Part shown: one piece after another, positions 54,829-64,000 of the stretch | How the letters are laid out: each line of letters begins with the position of its first letter | Position numbering within the stretch: the stretch's first letter is position 1 | Assembly: GCA_913009235.1 (NCBI GenBank) | Contig: CAJVXS010000002.1 | Span: forward strand, 62,001-126,000 | Direction of reading: 5' to 3' | DNA length: 64,000 bases | DNA from: an uncultured Methylophilaceae bacterium | Lineage (GTDB): Bacteria; Pseudomonadota; Gammaproteobacteria; Burkholderiales; Methylophilaceae | Notes under the pieces: generated by a model | What the model was told of the DNA's origin: nothing | Database searches by the model: none | What the model saw: the letters and a program-made list of their open reading frames with translations, nothing else | Made by a program: the position numbers and the translations under genes

Positions 54829-55765
54829 TCAATATGCCAAACAGTTTGGACGCGTCGCCGTAGTTTTGGGCGGTGATTCTGGCGAGCGAGAAATTTCATT
54901 GCTGAGCGGTGGGGCTGTGCTGAATGCGTTTGTTCGCGAAGGCATTGATGCGTATGCATTTGATCCGTCAACGCAGGATGTGACTAAATTGAAAAGTTAT
55001 GATCGCGTATTTATTGCACTACATGGCAAGTATGGCGAAGATGGCACGATACAGCGTGAGCTAGATTCGATGCAGGTGCCTTATACCGGTAGCGGTGTCA
55101 CGGCATCTGCTATTTGCATGGATAAGTGGCAAATGAAATTGCAGTGGGAAGAAGCAGGTGTTGTGACCCCTGCCTATGAGTTGCTACATGCGAAAAGTGA
55201 TTTTTTAGGGGTAGGACAAAGGCTTGGTTTTCCAATTTTTGTTAAGCCGGCTAATGAAGGCTCTAGCATTGGAATTACTAAAGTCAAAAAAGCAGGGGAG
55301 CTTCAAGCTGCATACGAATTGGCTGCAGAGGCTGACCCGCTTGTGATTGCAGAAGTATCTATTGATGCGGGTGAATATACCGTTGCCATTCTAGGACAGA
55401 AAGCCTTACCAATTATTCAGATTGTGCCAAAAACAGAGTTTTATGATTTCGATGCTAAATACATACGAGATGACACAGAGTACCTATGCCCTTGTGGGCT
55501 TGATGCGGAGACGGAAGCAAAGATTCAGCAAGAAGCATTAGATGCATTTGATGTATTAGGGTGCAGTGGGTGGGGGCGCGTAGATTTCTTGATGGATGAA
55601 AAGGGTAAGCATTACTTTCTGGAAGTGAATACGAATCCAGGCCTGACTAGTCATAGTTTGGTTCCAATGTCTGCAGAGGCCGCTGGAATGAGTTTTGATG
55701 AATTAGTAGTGAACATTTTACGCATGACTTTAGAAGAGCCGAAGGGGTCTAGTGATGTGGCATAA
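54821..55765 (+). CDS. ddl: D-alanine--D-alanine ligase
   Basis: Ddl makes the D-Ala-D-Ala dipeptide used by MurF. The 314-residue ATP-grasp protein has [28 protein letters not shown], the [13 protein letters not shown] loop and [15 protein letters not shown]. The ATG at 54821 starts nearest the conserved region; a GTG at 54815 would add two residues. Its end overlaps ftsQ by 11 bp, the usual ddlB-ftsQ-ftsA-ftsZ order. Confidence 0.97.
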   Translation: MLNQYAKQFGRVAVVLGGDSGEREISLLSGGAVLNAFVREGIDAYAFDPSTQDVTKLKSYDRVFIALHGKYGEDGTIQRELDSMQVPYTGSGVTASAICMDKWQMKLQWEEAGVVTPAYELLHAKSDFLGVGQRLGFPIFVKPANEGSSIGITKVKKAGELQAAYELAAEADPLVIAEVSIDAGEYTVAILGQKALPIIQIVPKTEFYDFDAKYIRDDTEYLCPCGLDAETEAKIQQEALDAFDVLGCSGWGRVDFLMDEKGKHYFLEVNTNPGLTSHSLVPMSAEAAGMSFDELVVNILRMTLEEPKGSSDVA

Positions 55766-56522
55766 GCCCAATCAATTAAATTTACTTGCTAACTTTTTAT
55801 ATGTGTTGGCTATTGGAATGGTTTTGTACGGTTTAGCTTTAGCGAGCATACGGTTATCGATTTTTTCTATTCATGAGGTGAAAGTGAATGGTGAGGTTGG
55901 TCATGTGAATCGAGAGCAAGTGCAAGTGATTGTAGGAGAGCACTTAAATGGTAATTTTTTCACATTGGATTTGGTTGCGATGAAAGATGCATTTGAAAAG
56001 CTACCTTGGGTACGAAAAGTGAGTGTAAGAAGGCGCTGGCCAAATACCTTGAGCGTGGAGGTTGAAGAGCATCAGGTGCTTGCACGGTGGGGTAGGGTTG
56101 GGTTGGTCAATAAACAGGGTGAATTATTTCACGCTGCTTCAGGTGCGAATTTACCCGTATTTTATGGCCCGATTGATAATGTAAAAACAGTGGCAGAAAA
56201 CTACCTTTACTTTGAAAAGACTTTGAATAATATTGATATGAAAATTGTACAAATGACTTTGTCGAAAAGGCATGCGTGGGAAGTGAAAACAGATAAAAGA
56301 TTAACAATATCATTAGGTCGGGTGGCTGTGCTTGAAAGATTGCAAAAGTTTTCTGCTGCCTATCAAACAGTATTAATTCATTTAAAAACAAGCATACAGT
56401 ACGCAGACTTACGGTACCCCAATGGGTTTGCAGTGCGTAAGGGTGGAAAGTTATCAATACGAGTGCCGCTTATTAGCGCCAATAACGGTATTGAACTAGG
56501 CATAAAAAGGGAGCTGGCATGA
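55755..56522 (+). CDS. ftsQ: Cell division protein FtsQ
   Basis: FtsQ is the bitopic scaffold of the FtsQLB complex. The 255 residues begin with a cytoplasmic tail and one membrane helix ([18 protein letters not shown]), followed by the POTRA domain ([38 protein letters not shown]) and the beta domain. The ATG at 55755 has an AAGGGG site 7 bases upstream; a GTG at 55752 is less likely. It overlaps ddl and ftsA. Confidence 0.95.
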   Translation: MWHKPNQLNLLANFLYVLAIGMVLYGLALASIRLSIFSIHEVKVNGEVGHVNREQVQVIVGEHLNGNFFTLDLVAMKDAFEKLPWVRKVSVRRRWPNTLSVEVEEHQVLARWGRVGLVNKQGELFHAASGANLPVFYGPIDNVKTVAENYLYFEKTLNNIDMKIVQMTLSKRHAWEVKTDKRLTISLGRVAVLERLQKFSAAYQTVLIHLKTSIQYADLRYPNGFAVRKGGKLSIRVPLISANNGIELGIKRELA

Positions 56523-57757
56523 GTAAAGTACGCGAGGATAAAAACCTGATTATTGGGTTAGATATCGGCACATCAAAGATTGTGACGATAGTAGCGGAGC
56601 TGTTACCGGATGGCACGATAAAAGTTATTGGTTTGGGACAGCACCCATCTAGAGGGTTGAAGAAAGGTGTGGTGGTGAATATTGATTCCACTATGCAATC
56701 GATTCAACGTTCGATAGAAGAAGCTGAACTCATGGCGAATTGCAAAATCAATACCGTGTTTACTGGGATTTCAGGTAGTCATGTGAAAAGCTTGAATTCT
56801 CACGGCATGGTGAAGATCAAAGATGCAGAAGTCATGCAAATGGATGTGGATAGAGTGGTGGAAACCGCACGTGCGATTGCCTTACCTGCTGATCAGCAGA
56901 TATTACATATTCTGACGCAAGAATTCATTATTGATGGACAAGATGATGTGCGTGAACCAATGGGCATGAGTGGTTTGAAACTTGAGGTGAAAGTGCATAT
57001 TGTTACTGGCGCAGTGGCTGCCGCACAAAATATTGTGAAGTGCATCAAACGTTGTGGTTTAGATGTTAGTGATCTAATTTTACAACCGTTAGCTTCAAGC
57101 AATGCAGTGCTAACAGAAGATGAAAAAGAGTTGGGCGTTTGCTTAGTCGATATCGGTGGCGGTACAACGGATATTGCGGTCTTTGAAAGTGGGTCTATTC
57201 GACACACCGCCGTGATTTCAATTGCGGGTGATCAAATTACTAATGACATAGCAGTGGCCTTTCGAACGCCGACACTGTCGGCTGAAGAAATTAAAGTCAA
57301 ACATGGTTGTGCATTACGTCTGCTTGCAGAACATGGCGAATGGCTAGAAGTGCCCGGTGTTGATGGACGTGAAGCACGAAAGCTGGAATTACAAAACTTG
57401 GCTGAGGTGATCGAGCCAAGAGTGGTTGAACTCTATGAGTTGGTGCTGCAAGAATTACGCAGCAGCGGTATGGAGGAAATGATTGCTTCTGGAATTGTGA
57501 TTACAGGTGGGTCTTCCATGATGCGAGGCATGATAGAGCTGGGGGAGGAAATCTTTCATAAGCCAGTCAGGTTGGGCATGCCTCGCTATGTGGATGGCCT
57601 GTTAGGGGTCATCAATAACCCGCGGTACGCCACTGGTGTTGGGCTTGTGTTGATGGGTAAGCAACAAGTGGAACGGCAATTAACAGGGCAAATGGAAATG
57701 CATCCTGTTACTAGGATGTTTGAAAGAATGAAGAATTGGTTTCAAGGTAATTTTTAA
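56519..57757 (+). CDS. ftsA: Cell division protein FtsA
   Basis: FtsA is the actin-like protein that tethers FtsZ to the membrane. The 412 residues contain the nucleotide motifs IIGLDIGTSKIVTIVAEL, VDIGGGTTDIAVF and TGGSSMMRGM, a 1C domain (HSRG... NIDS region) and a C-terminal amphipathic helix (MFERMKNWFQGNF) that binds membrane. It overlaps ftsQ by 4 bp. Confidence 0.97.
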   Translation: MSKVREDKNLIIGLDIGTSKIVTIVAELLPDGTIKVIGLGQHPSRGLKKGVVVNIDSTMQSIQRSIEEAELMANCKINTVFTGISGSHVKSLNSHGMVKIKDAEVMQMDVDRVVETARAIALPADQQILHILTQEFIIDGQDDVREPMGMSGLKLEVKVHIVTGAVAAAQNIVKCIKRCGLDVSDLILQPLASSNAVLTEDEKELGVCLVDIGGGTTDIAVFESGSIRHTAVISIAGDQITNDIAVAFRTPTLSAEEIKVKHGCALRLLAEHGEWLEVPGVDGREARKLELQNLAEVIEPRVVELYELVLQELRSSGMEEMIASGIVITGGSSMMRGMIELGEEIFHKPVRLGMPRYVDGLLGVINNPRYATGVGLVLMGKQQVERQLTGQMEMHPVTRMFERMKNWFQGNF

Positions 57758-57840
57758 GTAGTTAGTTAAGAAATGAGTAGTCAATAAAGTAGCAATAACA
57801 GGGCGGAGCTTGTGAGAGTGGGCTCAAACATTTAGGCAAA

Positions 57841-57847
57841 AAGGAGG
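57841..57847 (+). promoter_or_regulatory. Strong ribosome-binding site of ftsZ
   Basis: AAGGAGG, a near-perfect anti-16S match, 6 bases before the ftsZ ATG. It is the strongest such site in the cluster, in line with the high FtsZ level cells need; the 96-bp ftsA-ftsZ gap also leaves room for a separate promoter. Confidence 0.8.
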
Positions 57848-57853
57848 ATTAAC

Positions 57854-59023
57854 ATGTTTGAAATTATGGAAAAAGCTTCACAAGAAGCAGTGATTAAGGT
57901 AATTGGTGTTGGTGGCTGTGGTGGTAATGCAGTTGACCACATGATTAGTAAGGATGTCGGTGGTGTAGAGTTTATTTGTGCTAATACGGATGCACAGGCA
58001 TTACATAAAAGTGGTGCAGCAACCACATTGCAGATTGGTACAGGTATTACCAAAGGCTTAGGCGCTGGTGCAAAACCAGAAATTGGCCGTGAAGCAGCGA
58101 TTGAAGATCGTGATCATATTGCTGAAATAATCGAAGGTGCTGATATGCTGTTTATTACAGCTGGTATGGGTGGTGGTACAGGTACTGGGGCCGCACCGAT
58201 TATTGCTGAAGTTGCAAAAGAAATGGGTATCTTAACGGTTGCTGTTGTAACGAAACCGTTCTCTTTTGAAGGTAAGCGCACAAAGGTAGCTGAAGAAGGC
58301 TTAGAAGAGTTATCACAACATGTGGATTCATTAATTGTGATTCCAAACGAGAAGCTAATGGAAGTATTAGGTGAGGAGGTGCCTTTCTTAGAAGCTTTCC
58401 GTGCAGCGAACGATGTGCTTCATAACGCTGTCTCAGGTATTGCAGAAATCATTAATTGCCCGGGTTTGGTCAATGTGGATTTTGCTGATGTGCGTACTGT
58501 GATGAGTGAAATGGGTATGGCCATGATGGGTTCAGCTGAAGCTAGTGGTGACAATCGTGCCATTATTGCAGCAGAACAAGCGGTTGCTAGTCCTTTGCTA
58601 GAAGATGTGAATTTAGCGAATGCACGTGGTGTTTTAGTAAATATCACTGCAAATAGTAGTATGAAAATGAAAGAGTACTACAACGTGATGAATACCATTA
58701 AAGAGTTTACTGCTGAAGATGCGACAGTGATTCTAGGTACGGTAATGGACGAAAGCATTGGGGATAAACTACGAGTAACCATGGTGGCTACAGGCCTGAA
58801 TGGATCAATTGCTAAACGTGAGCAAAAGCCAGAATTACGGGTGATGACTAATGTACGCACCGGCACAGATAATATGCCAGCTTACACTGAAGTAGGAGCA
58901 GTAGCTGATGATGCGCCTTCTGTGTTTAGTTCAAACAGTCGTCGTGCACAAGTAAATGCGATGAAGCAGAATGGGGTTGAGGAATATGACATCCCTGCAT
59001 TCTTGCGAAAGCAGGCGGACTAG
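57854..59023 (+). CDS. ftsZ: Cell division protein FtsZ
   Basis: FtsZ is the tubulin-like GTPase that forms the division ring. The 389 residues show VIGVGGCGGNAVDHM, the GTP signature GGGTGTG at 106-112, the catalytic T7 loop NVDFADVRTVM, a variable linker and the conserved C-terminal peptide YDIPAFLRKQ that binds FtsA and ZipA. The start has the strong site at 57841-57847. Confidence 0.98.
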   Translation: MFEIMEKASQEAVIKVIGVGGCGGNAVDHMISKDVGGVEFICANTDAQALHKSGAATTLQIGTGITKGLGAGAKPEIGREAAIEDRDHIAEIIEGADMLFITAGMGGGTGTGAAPIIAEVAKEMGILTVAVVTKPFSFEGKRTKVAEEGLEELSQHVDSLIVIPNEKLMEVLGEEVPFLEAFRAANDVLHNAVSGIAEIINCPGLVNVDFADVRTVMSEMGMAMMGSAEASGDNRAIIAAEQAVASPLLEDVNLANARGVLVNITANSSMKMKEYYNVMNTIKEFTAEDATVILGTVMDESIGDKLRVTMVATGLNGSIAKREQKPELRVMTNVRTGTDNMPAYTEVGAVADDAPSVFSSNSRRAQVNAMKQNGVEEYDIPAFLRKQAD

Positions 59024-59147
59024 CTTGTTGATATGCCAATAGAGGTAACAGTGATTATGCTAAACTCATAGCCAAGACAATTGGTAGCAGACGTGGTGTT
59101 CGCCGATATTCGGCCATTGATGTTGAAAGAGAAATGATAGGAAATTA

Positions 59148-60086
59148 GTGTTAAAACAAAGGACCTTAAAGACAAAGGTAAGCGCGACTGGCGTCGGTTT
59201 GCATAATGGCGAGAAAGTGAAGCTAACACTTCTGCCTGCAGCAATCGATACTGGCATTGTGTTTAGGCGTGTCGATTTGCCCGATGCGCCTGAAATACAA
59301 GTGACCCCTGATGCAGTAAGCGATACGCGCATGTGCTCTGCCCTAGAGATAAATGGTGTGCGTGTGGCTACTGTTGAACACCTAATGTCAGCATTGGCAG
59401 GTTTGGGCGTGGATAACATTGTTGTTGAATTAGATGCATCTGAAGTGCCAATTATGGATGGTAGTTCAGGCCCTTTTATCTACTTATTACAATCAGTAGG
59501 TATCGTTGAGCAAGCGGCACCTAAAAAATTCATCCGTATCAAAAAGAAAGTGGAAATAATCAACCAGGATAAATGGGCGACATTTGAGCCTTATCATGGT
59601 TTTAAAATAGACTTTACGATTGATTTTGCACATCCAGTATTAGAAGACTCTGGCAGTAATGTAAAAATTAATTTTTCTGACAATTCCTATATTGCTGAAA
59701 TTAGCCGCGCGCGGACATTTGGCTTTGTCCATGAGGTTGAGTATTTGCGTGCAAATGGTTTGGCACGTGGAGGTGGCTTGGATAATGCGATAGTGTTAGA
59801 TGAGTTTCGCGTATTAAACACAGGTGGTCTGCGTTATGAAGATGAGTTTGCAAAGCATAAAGTGCTCGATGCCATCGGTGATTTGTATATGCTAGGCCAC
59901 CAACTATTAGGCGTGTTTACTGCTTATAAATCTGGTCATGGATTGAATAACCAAATGATACGTGCATTATTGGCAGATACTACGGCATGGGAGTATGTCA
60001 CATTTGACGATACGAGCGATGCACCAGCTGGCTTTAAAGAGCAGGCTGTGCACTTTACCCCCCCACAGTTTGGTGCCGAATTTTAA
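59148..60086 (+). CDS. lpxC: UDP-3-O-acyl-GlcNAc deacetylase LpxC
   Basis: LpxC performs the committed step of lipid A synthesis. The 312-residue zinc enzyme starts with GTG and has [20 protein letters not shown], the zinc His78 in [26 protein letters not shown] and the HKVLDAIGD zinc motif near residue 237. AGGAA lies upstream of the GTG. It ends the dcw region, 124 bp after ftsZ. Confidence 0.97.
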   Translation: MLKQRTLKTKVSATGVGLHNGEKVKLTLLPAAIDTGIVFRRVDLPDAPEIQVTPDAVSDTRMCSALEINGVRVATVEHLMSALAGLGVDNIVVELDASEVPIMDGSSGPFIYLLQSVGIVEQAAPKKFIRIKKKVEIINQDKWATFEPYHGFKIDFTIDFAHPVLEDSGSNVKINFSDNSYIAEISRARTFGFVHEVEYLRANGLARGGGLDNAIVLDEFRVLNTGGLRYEDEFAKHKVLDAIGDLYMLGHQLLGVFTAYKSGHGLNNQMIRALLADTTAWEYVTFDDTSDAPAGFKEQAVHFTPPQFGAEF

Positions 60087-60203
60087 TTAAAGGTGTGGTA
60101 TCCATTGTTCATAACACGCATCACCATTGTAATGGTACTCATCGCTATTTTTGTCATGTTGCTTGCTTTTTTGATAACACGTAATAAGCAATATTTCATA
60201 TTA

Positions 60204-62144
60204 ATGAAGCAGGTATTGAAATTATTAATGAGTCGTTTTCTTGTTTTCTGGTTGGCTGTACTATTTACAACAGTTAGCCTTGCTAACTTAGGCGATATAA
60301 ATGTTCTCAAAGCCCGTGAAGCATATGATCAAGAAAATGCTGCCGCGCTGAATGAATATACCAACAAATTAAAATCGCAGAACCATATACTAGCGCCTTA
60401 TGCACAGTATTGGTTGATGATTCTTAATCTAGAGGACACAGACAACAGTGTTATTTTAAGTTTTTTAGCGGCGCATGAAGATTATGCTTTCGCACAATCG
60501 TTAAGAGGCGGCTTACTAAAAAAACTAGGCAATCAGGAAAAATGGCCATTATTTGAACGAGAACTTTCACTATATCAACCGACTAATAACACGGCAGTAG
60601 AATGCCTAGTAGCTAAAGCTGATCATGTGCGGGATAGTGGTGCTTCCTTAATGGCTGCCAAGCACTTATGGCTGACGGGTAAGAATCAGCCTCGAGAATG
60701 CAACGAGTTATTTGATATGATGGAAATTGCAGGCATCATTGATGAGGGTGATATATGGCAACGGTTTAGAATGGCATCTGGAAAAGGCAGAGTGAGATTG
60801 GCTAAAGCTATTATGAAGCGAAGTAGCGGCTACCAACCCAGTCAGAAAAGGTTAATGAGCAGTGCATATAAATCGCCCAAAAATTTTCTAAAGAAAAGAC
60901 GCGTTTCATTCGGCACAAAGTTTGGACATGAAATTAACTTGTTTGCCCTGATTCAGTTGGCTAGAAGAGACACACGGATTGCTGTTAGTGCTTATAAAAG
61001 GGTAGCAAGCCTATTGAGCCGAGATGAACAATCTCATTTTAATGCGATGCTTGGGCTATTTGCTGCTAAACGCCATGAGCCAGAAGCACAATTATGGTTT
61101 CAAAAAGCGGATGTAACAACATTTAGCTCTGAGCAGATTTCATGGTACGCAAGGGCTGTTTTACGCCAGGCTGATTGGCCGAATTTATTAACGGTTATTG
61201 GAAAAATGCAACCTCAAATTGCAGAAGAAGCCCGTTGGCGCTATTGGAAGGCGCGTGCGTTAATCGCCCTAAATCGTGACAATCAGCAGGCCGTTGATAT
61301 TTTGACTAAGCTTGCTATTGAGCGACATTACTATGGCTGGTTAGCGCAAGATGAGCTGGTGAATTACAATCCACCTAAGTTGGCACATTACAGTGCCACA
61401 AAGAGTGAAGTGGCTGCTATTGGAAAATTGGCGGGAGTTAAACGAGCAGAGGTTTTGTTAAGCCTAGATCTGCGGCGGGAAGGTAGAAGAGAGTGGAAGA
61501 AGGTGATTGCAGCATTTAATGATAAGCAGCTGCTAGCGGCTGCTGAGTTTGCATACAAAAAAGGGTGGAATGATTTAGCGATTAACACGGCAGATGATAC
61601 GAGAGTCGTTCACAACTTCTCATTACGGTATTTAATGCCATATAAAAATCTAATATCAAATGCAGCAAATACACAAGGTGCCAACGTGGCTTGGGTGTAT
61701 GGCATTGCGCGACAAGAAAGTCGTTTTATGCACTATGCGAAGTCATATGTTGGTGCAGCAGGGCTAATGCAGCTGATGCCAACGACAGCGAGGTGGGCTG
61801 CAAAACGCATAGGCGTGGAGAACTACAGGCGCAGTATGATTTATGATTTAAACACCAATGTGACAATAGGGACTTATTATTTAAGCTATACGCTAGGGCT
61901 TATGGGCGGTAACAAGGTCATGGCGACAGCAGCTTACAATGCAGGGCCAAGCCGCGCAAAAAAGTGGCTAGGTGCGCGATCTTTAGACGGGCTAATTTAT
62001 ACAGAAACGATTCCTTTTAATGAAACCAGAAAATATGTACAACGTGTGATGGCAAATATGCATATGTATAATCAGCAACTAGGGATTAAAGGCGTGACGC
62101 TCAAGCAATTAATGGCGCGTACACCTGCAAAGCCAGCGAGTTAA
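60204..62144 (+). CDS. slt: Soluble lytic murein transglycosylase
   Basis: Slt cleaves the glycan backbone of peptidoglycan in the periplasm to 1,6-anhydro products. The protein (646 residues from 60204) has a signal peptide (VLKLLMSRFLVFWLAVLF, cleavage near residue 29), a long alpha-helical superhelical U-domain and a C-terminal lysozyme-like domain with the catalytic Glu near 505 in IARQESRF, then GLMQLMP and TAAYNAGPSRAKKW. The start is uncertain: ATG at 60228 is possible, and the frame is open to a GTG at 60093, which would add an odd extra membrane segment. Confidence 0.9.
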   Translation: MKQVLKLLMSRFLVFWLAVLFTTVSLANLGDINVLKAREAYDQENAAALNEYTNKLKSQNHILAPYAQYWLMILNLEDTDNSVILSFLAAHEDYAFAQSLRGGLLKKLGNQEKWPLFERELSLYQPTNNTAVECLVAKADHVRDSGASLMAAKHLWLTGKNQPRECNELFDMMEIAGIIDEGDIWQRFRMASGKGRVRLAKAIMKRSSGYQPSQKRLMSSAYKSPKNFLKKRRVSFGTKFGHEINLFALIQLARRDTRIAVSAYKRVASLLSRDEQSHFNAMLGLFAAKRHEPEAQLWFQKADVTTFSSEQISWYARAVLRQADWPNLLTVIGKMQPQIAEEARWRYWKARALIALNRDNQQAVDILTKLAIERHYYGWLAQDELVNYNPPKLAHYSATKSEVAAIGKLAGVKRAEVLLSLDLRREGRREWKKVIAAFNDKQLLAAAEFAYKKGWNDLAINTADDTRVVHNFSLRYLMPYKNLISNAANTQGANVAWVYGIARQESRFMHYAKSYVGAAGLMQLMPTTARWAAKRIGVENYRRSMIYDLNTNVTIGTYYLSYTLGLMGGNKVMATAAYNAGPSRAKKWLGARSLDGLIYTETIPFNETRKYVQRVMANMHMYNQQLGIKGVTLKQLMARTPAKPAS

Positions 62145-62178
62145 GTAATACAATTAATTGATGAAGTGGTAGGATGAA

Positions 62179-62346
62179 ATGACAATAAAACAAATAGGTG
62201 TGATTGGTGGGTTGGGATTTGTTGGCAGTAGTATTGTCAGTAAATTAGATGCGGTGATGCTAGAATGCATCGTCAATAAAACACTTGGTGCAGCTTATAG
62301 CTGGTTTAGAACGGCTGCAGGGCGTACTATTAATGCGAGAAGCTAG
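62179..62346 (+). pseudogene. N-terminal remnant of an NDUFA9-type NAD-dependent epimerase
   Basis: An ATG with AGGA upstream opens a 55-codon frame starting MTIKQIGVIGGLGFVGSSIV, a clear Rossmann dinucleotide-binding start (GxxGxxG) like that of the complex I NDUFA9-type epimerase genes. In betaproteobacterial relatives I recall such a gene between slt and cca, at about 320 residues. Here similarity stops after roughly 23 residues (SKL), and the frame then runs into the cca start. This looks like a gene lost by internal deletion, though a short expressed peptide cannot be ruled out. Confidence 0.65.
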
Positions 62347-63568
62347 TAGCTCTTTATCTGTTTACGTCGTGGGCGGTGCTGTCCGTGATGCACTGCTAGG
62401 TGTTGCAGTAAAAGACCATGATTATGTTGTTGTAGGCAGTACAGTAGAAGAAATGCTTAGCTTAGGTTACAAAGCAGTTGGTAAAGACTTCCCTGTCTTT
62501 TTACACCCAAAAACGCATGATGAATATGCATTAGCGAGAACCGAGCGTAAAACGGGTAAGGGTTACAAGGGCTTTACCGTGTATGCTTCGTCAGATGTAA
62601 CTCTAGAAGAAGACCTAGCACGTCGTGATTTTACAATGAACGCGATTGCAAAATCATCGGATGGCCAATTATTCGATCCATATCAGGGTCAATTAGATAT
62701 TCAGAATAAAACGATTAGACATGTAGGCGAGGCTTTTGTAGAAGACTCTGTGCGCATATTGCGTGCGGCTAGATTTTCAGCTCGTTTCCCTGACTTTATC
62801 ATTGCACCTGAGACAATGTTGTTAATGCAACAAATGGTTGCTGATGGTGAAGTGGATGCTTTGGTGGTAGAACGGGTTTGGCAGGAGTTATCAAAAGGGT
62901 TGATGGAAGTAAAGCCTAGTCGTATGTTTGAAGTGTTGCGTGCATGTGGGGCGTTGCAAAAAATACTACCTGAGGTGGATAAGCTTTGGGGTGTGCCGCA
63001 ACCTGAAAAGTACCACCCAGAGATTGATACTGGCGTACATGTGATGATGGCCATTGACTATGCCGCTAAAAAAGACTTCAGCTTGCCTGTGCGTTTAGCA
63101 ACCTTGCTACATGATTTAGGTAAAGTTACGACAGCCAAAGAACTATTGCCAAGACATGTTGGACATGATGTGCGTGGTGCTAAATTGGTTAAGGAAGTCA
63201 GCAAGCGCTTACGTATTCCGAATGATTGTGCTCAGTTGGCATATATGGTCGCTAAGTTTCACATCAAAGAGCACAAAGTGATGCAGATGAAGCCCAGCAC
63301 ATTATTAACCTTCTTGATTGAGTTGGATGCGATTCGTCAGCCAGGCAGGTTTGAATCATTCTTGCAAGCTTGTGAGTCTGATACGCGTGGTCGTTTGGAA
63401 TTAGAAAGCATTGCTATTCCACAAGCAGCACTGATGCGCAAAGCATTGAAGGCGGCAAATATCATTAATGCAGGCGAAGTTGCTAAGCAACAGAATTCAG
63501 CAGAGCAAATCAAGCAGGCAATCTTTGAGGCTAGGTTAGTAGCAGTGAAGGCTGCACTGCAGCAATAA
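62333..63568 (+). CDS. cca: CCA-adding tRNA nucleotidyltransferase
   Basis: Cca builds or repairs the CCA end of tRNAs. With the ATG at 62333 the protein has 411 residues, matching the bacterial type with an HD domain (E. coli 412). It starts close to VYVVGGAVRDALLG, followed by DHDYVVVG, DLARRDFTMNAIA and RILRAARFSARF. The HD motif LLHDLGKVTTAKELLPRH marks the phosphohydrolase part, and the C-terminal tail is basic. The frame extends to 62285 but lies inside the epimerase relic. Confidence 0.95.
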   Translation: MREASSSLSVYVVGGAVRDALLGVAVKDHDYVVVGSTVEEMLSLGYKAVGKDFPVFLHPKTHDEYALARTERKTGKGYKGFTVYASSDVTLEEDLARRDFTMNAIAKSSDGQLFDPYQGQLDIQNKTIRHVGEAFVEDSVRILRAARFSARFPDFIIAPETMLLMQQMVADGEVDALVVERVWQELSKGLMEVKPSRMFEVLRACGALQKILPEVDKLWGVPQPEKYHPEIDTGVHVMMAIDYAAKKDFSLPVRLATLLHDLGKVTTAKELLPRHVGHDVRGAKLVKEVSKRLRIPNDCAQLAYMVAKFHIKEHKVMQMKPSTLLTFLIELDAIRQPGRFESFLQACESDTRGRLELESIAIPQAALMRKALKAANIINAGEVAKQQNSAEQIKQAIFEARLVAVKAALQQ

Positions 63569-63625
63569 GCACAACTTCGTTTCACTGCTTTACCCACAGT
63601 AATTCAATAGACGGCATTTCTCGCG

Positions 63626-63631
63626 TAAAAT
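63626..63631 (+). promoter_or_regulatory. Candidate -10 element for pyrD, very close to the start codon
   Basis: TAAAAT ends 6 bases before the pyrD ATG, which would put transcription initiation at or next to the A of the start codon. No Shine-Dalgarno sequence is visible. The -35 is weak. Confidence 0.4.
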
Positions 63632-63637
63632 AGCGTC

Positions 63638-64000
63638 ATGAATTTATATCCAATTGCTAAACCACTCTTGTTCCAATTAGATGCTGAGCGAGCACATGAC
63701 CTAACTCTAAAAAGCCTAAAAGTCAGTGAGCGATTAGGCTTACTTAATTTTTGTTCAACACCTACTTGTGTATCAAGAGAAGTCATGGGGCTGAGTTTCC
63801 CTAATCCCATCGGGTTGGCTGCAGGCCTTGATAAAAATGGTGTTGTGATTGATGGTATGGCTGCGCTTGGTTTTGGCTTTGTAGAGGTTGGTACAGTGAC
63901 GCCACGACCACAACTAGGCAACCCTAAGCCACGATTATTCCGACTACCAGCTGTAGAAGGCATTATTAACCGTTTTGGCTTTAATAACCTAGGCGTGGAT
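63638..64000 (+). CDS. pyrD: Dihydroorotate dehydrogenase (quinone), class 2, 3' truncated by window edge
   Basis: PyrD oxidises dihydroorotate to orotate and passes electrons to quinone at the membrane. The 121 codons visible start [20 protein letters not shown], the membrane-associating N-terminal helices of class 2 enzymes, followed by [38 protein letters not shown] and NRFGFNNLG, which are FMN-binding landmarks. The gene runs out of the window at 64000. Confidence 0.96.
   Translation, partial: MNLYPIAKPLLFQLDAERAHDLTLKSLKVSERLGLLNFCSTPTCVSREVMGLSFPNPIGLAAGLDKNGVVIDGMAALGFGFVEVGTVTPRPQLGNPKPRLFRLPAVEGIINRFGFNNLGVD

Noticed and set aside
60093-60203. N-terminal extension of slt with an additional membrane segment
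   Set aside because: Starts at a GTG with a badly placed ribosome site and precedes a normal signal peptide; more likely intergenic sequence.
1-64000. CRISPR arrays, insertion sequences, prophage or toxin-antitoxin modules
   Set aside because: No spaced direct repeats, transposase, phage structural genes or paired small toxin and antitoxin frames were found; the only tandem repeats are those listed for xoxG and tonB.

Overview
The window is a gene-dense chromosomal segment, AT-leaning by eye, from a betaproteobacterial methylotroph, most likely Methylophilaceae (Methylotenera/Methylophilus-like). The assignment rests on three points. A lanthanide-type methanol dehydrogenase cluster (xoxF, xoxJ, xoxG) lies near an NAD-dependent Mo formate dehydrogenase operon. 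The intervening genes include families typical of Betaproteobacteria (a DUF3579 protein, a TPR/2OG oxygenase, type-B L31). The backbone gene orders are also characteristic: trmD-rplS-xerD, folB/plsY/tsaD, rpsU-yqeY-dnaG-rpoD, and mraZ to lpxC.

Layout. 1-9230: translation and replication core: partial trmD, rplS, xerD, a DUF2007 gene, folB, plsY, tsaD, then the macromolecular synthesis block rpsU-yqeY-dnaG-rpoD and a CAU tRNA. 9286-12415: a small phage-type wHTH gene beside the tRNA, a TPR/2OG-Fe(II) oxygenase and a prolyl iminopeptidase. 12500-17926: methanol oxidation: xoxF with its own promoter, operator-like palindrome and UUCG terminator, then xoxJ, xoxG and a type II NADH dehydrogenase. 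17958-21978 (minus): lplT-like transporter, PIN-PhoH ATPase, Bcp peroxiredoxin, TonB. 22094-25597 (minus): molybdenum cofactor operon moaA, a 35-codon gene, mobA, mobB, moeA. 25711-31720 (plus, divergent): formate dehydrogenase fdsGBA, fdhD/fdsC, fdsD. 31729-41070: TauE-like exporter, ArnT-like glycosyltransferase, rpmE2, rho, trxA, a TlpA-like gene, DUF3579, a BON lipoprotein, rsmI, pyrC, a small membrane protein and the RNase P RNA. 41361-60086: a complete dcw division and cell-wall cluster from mraZ to ftsZ plus lpxC. 60204-64000: slt, a truncated NAD-epimerase remnant, cca and the start of pyrD.

How it fits together. XoxF oxidises methanol in the periplasm using a lanthanide and PQQ. XoxG takes the electrons and XoxJ is the accessory binding protein. 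Formate from C1 oxidation is converted to CO2 and NADH by FdsGBAD, whose bis-MGD cofactor needs the divergent moa/mob/moe operon and FdhD. NDH-2 can reoxidise the NADH.

Most of the window is ordinary housekeeping, and I see no CRISPR array, insertion sequence or intact prophage. I do not see a clear new multigene system. The best leads are small: two gene relics (yraN and an NDUFA9-type epimerase), an unusually compact RNase P RNA, operator-like palindromes at xoxF and xoxJ, a perfect tandem repeat before xoxG, a three-box MraZ operator joined to a long inverted repeat, and a conserved-looking 35-codon gene inside the molybdenum cofactor operon.
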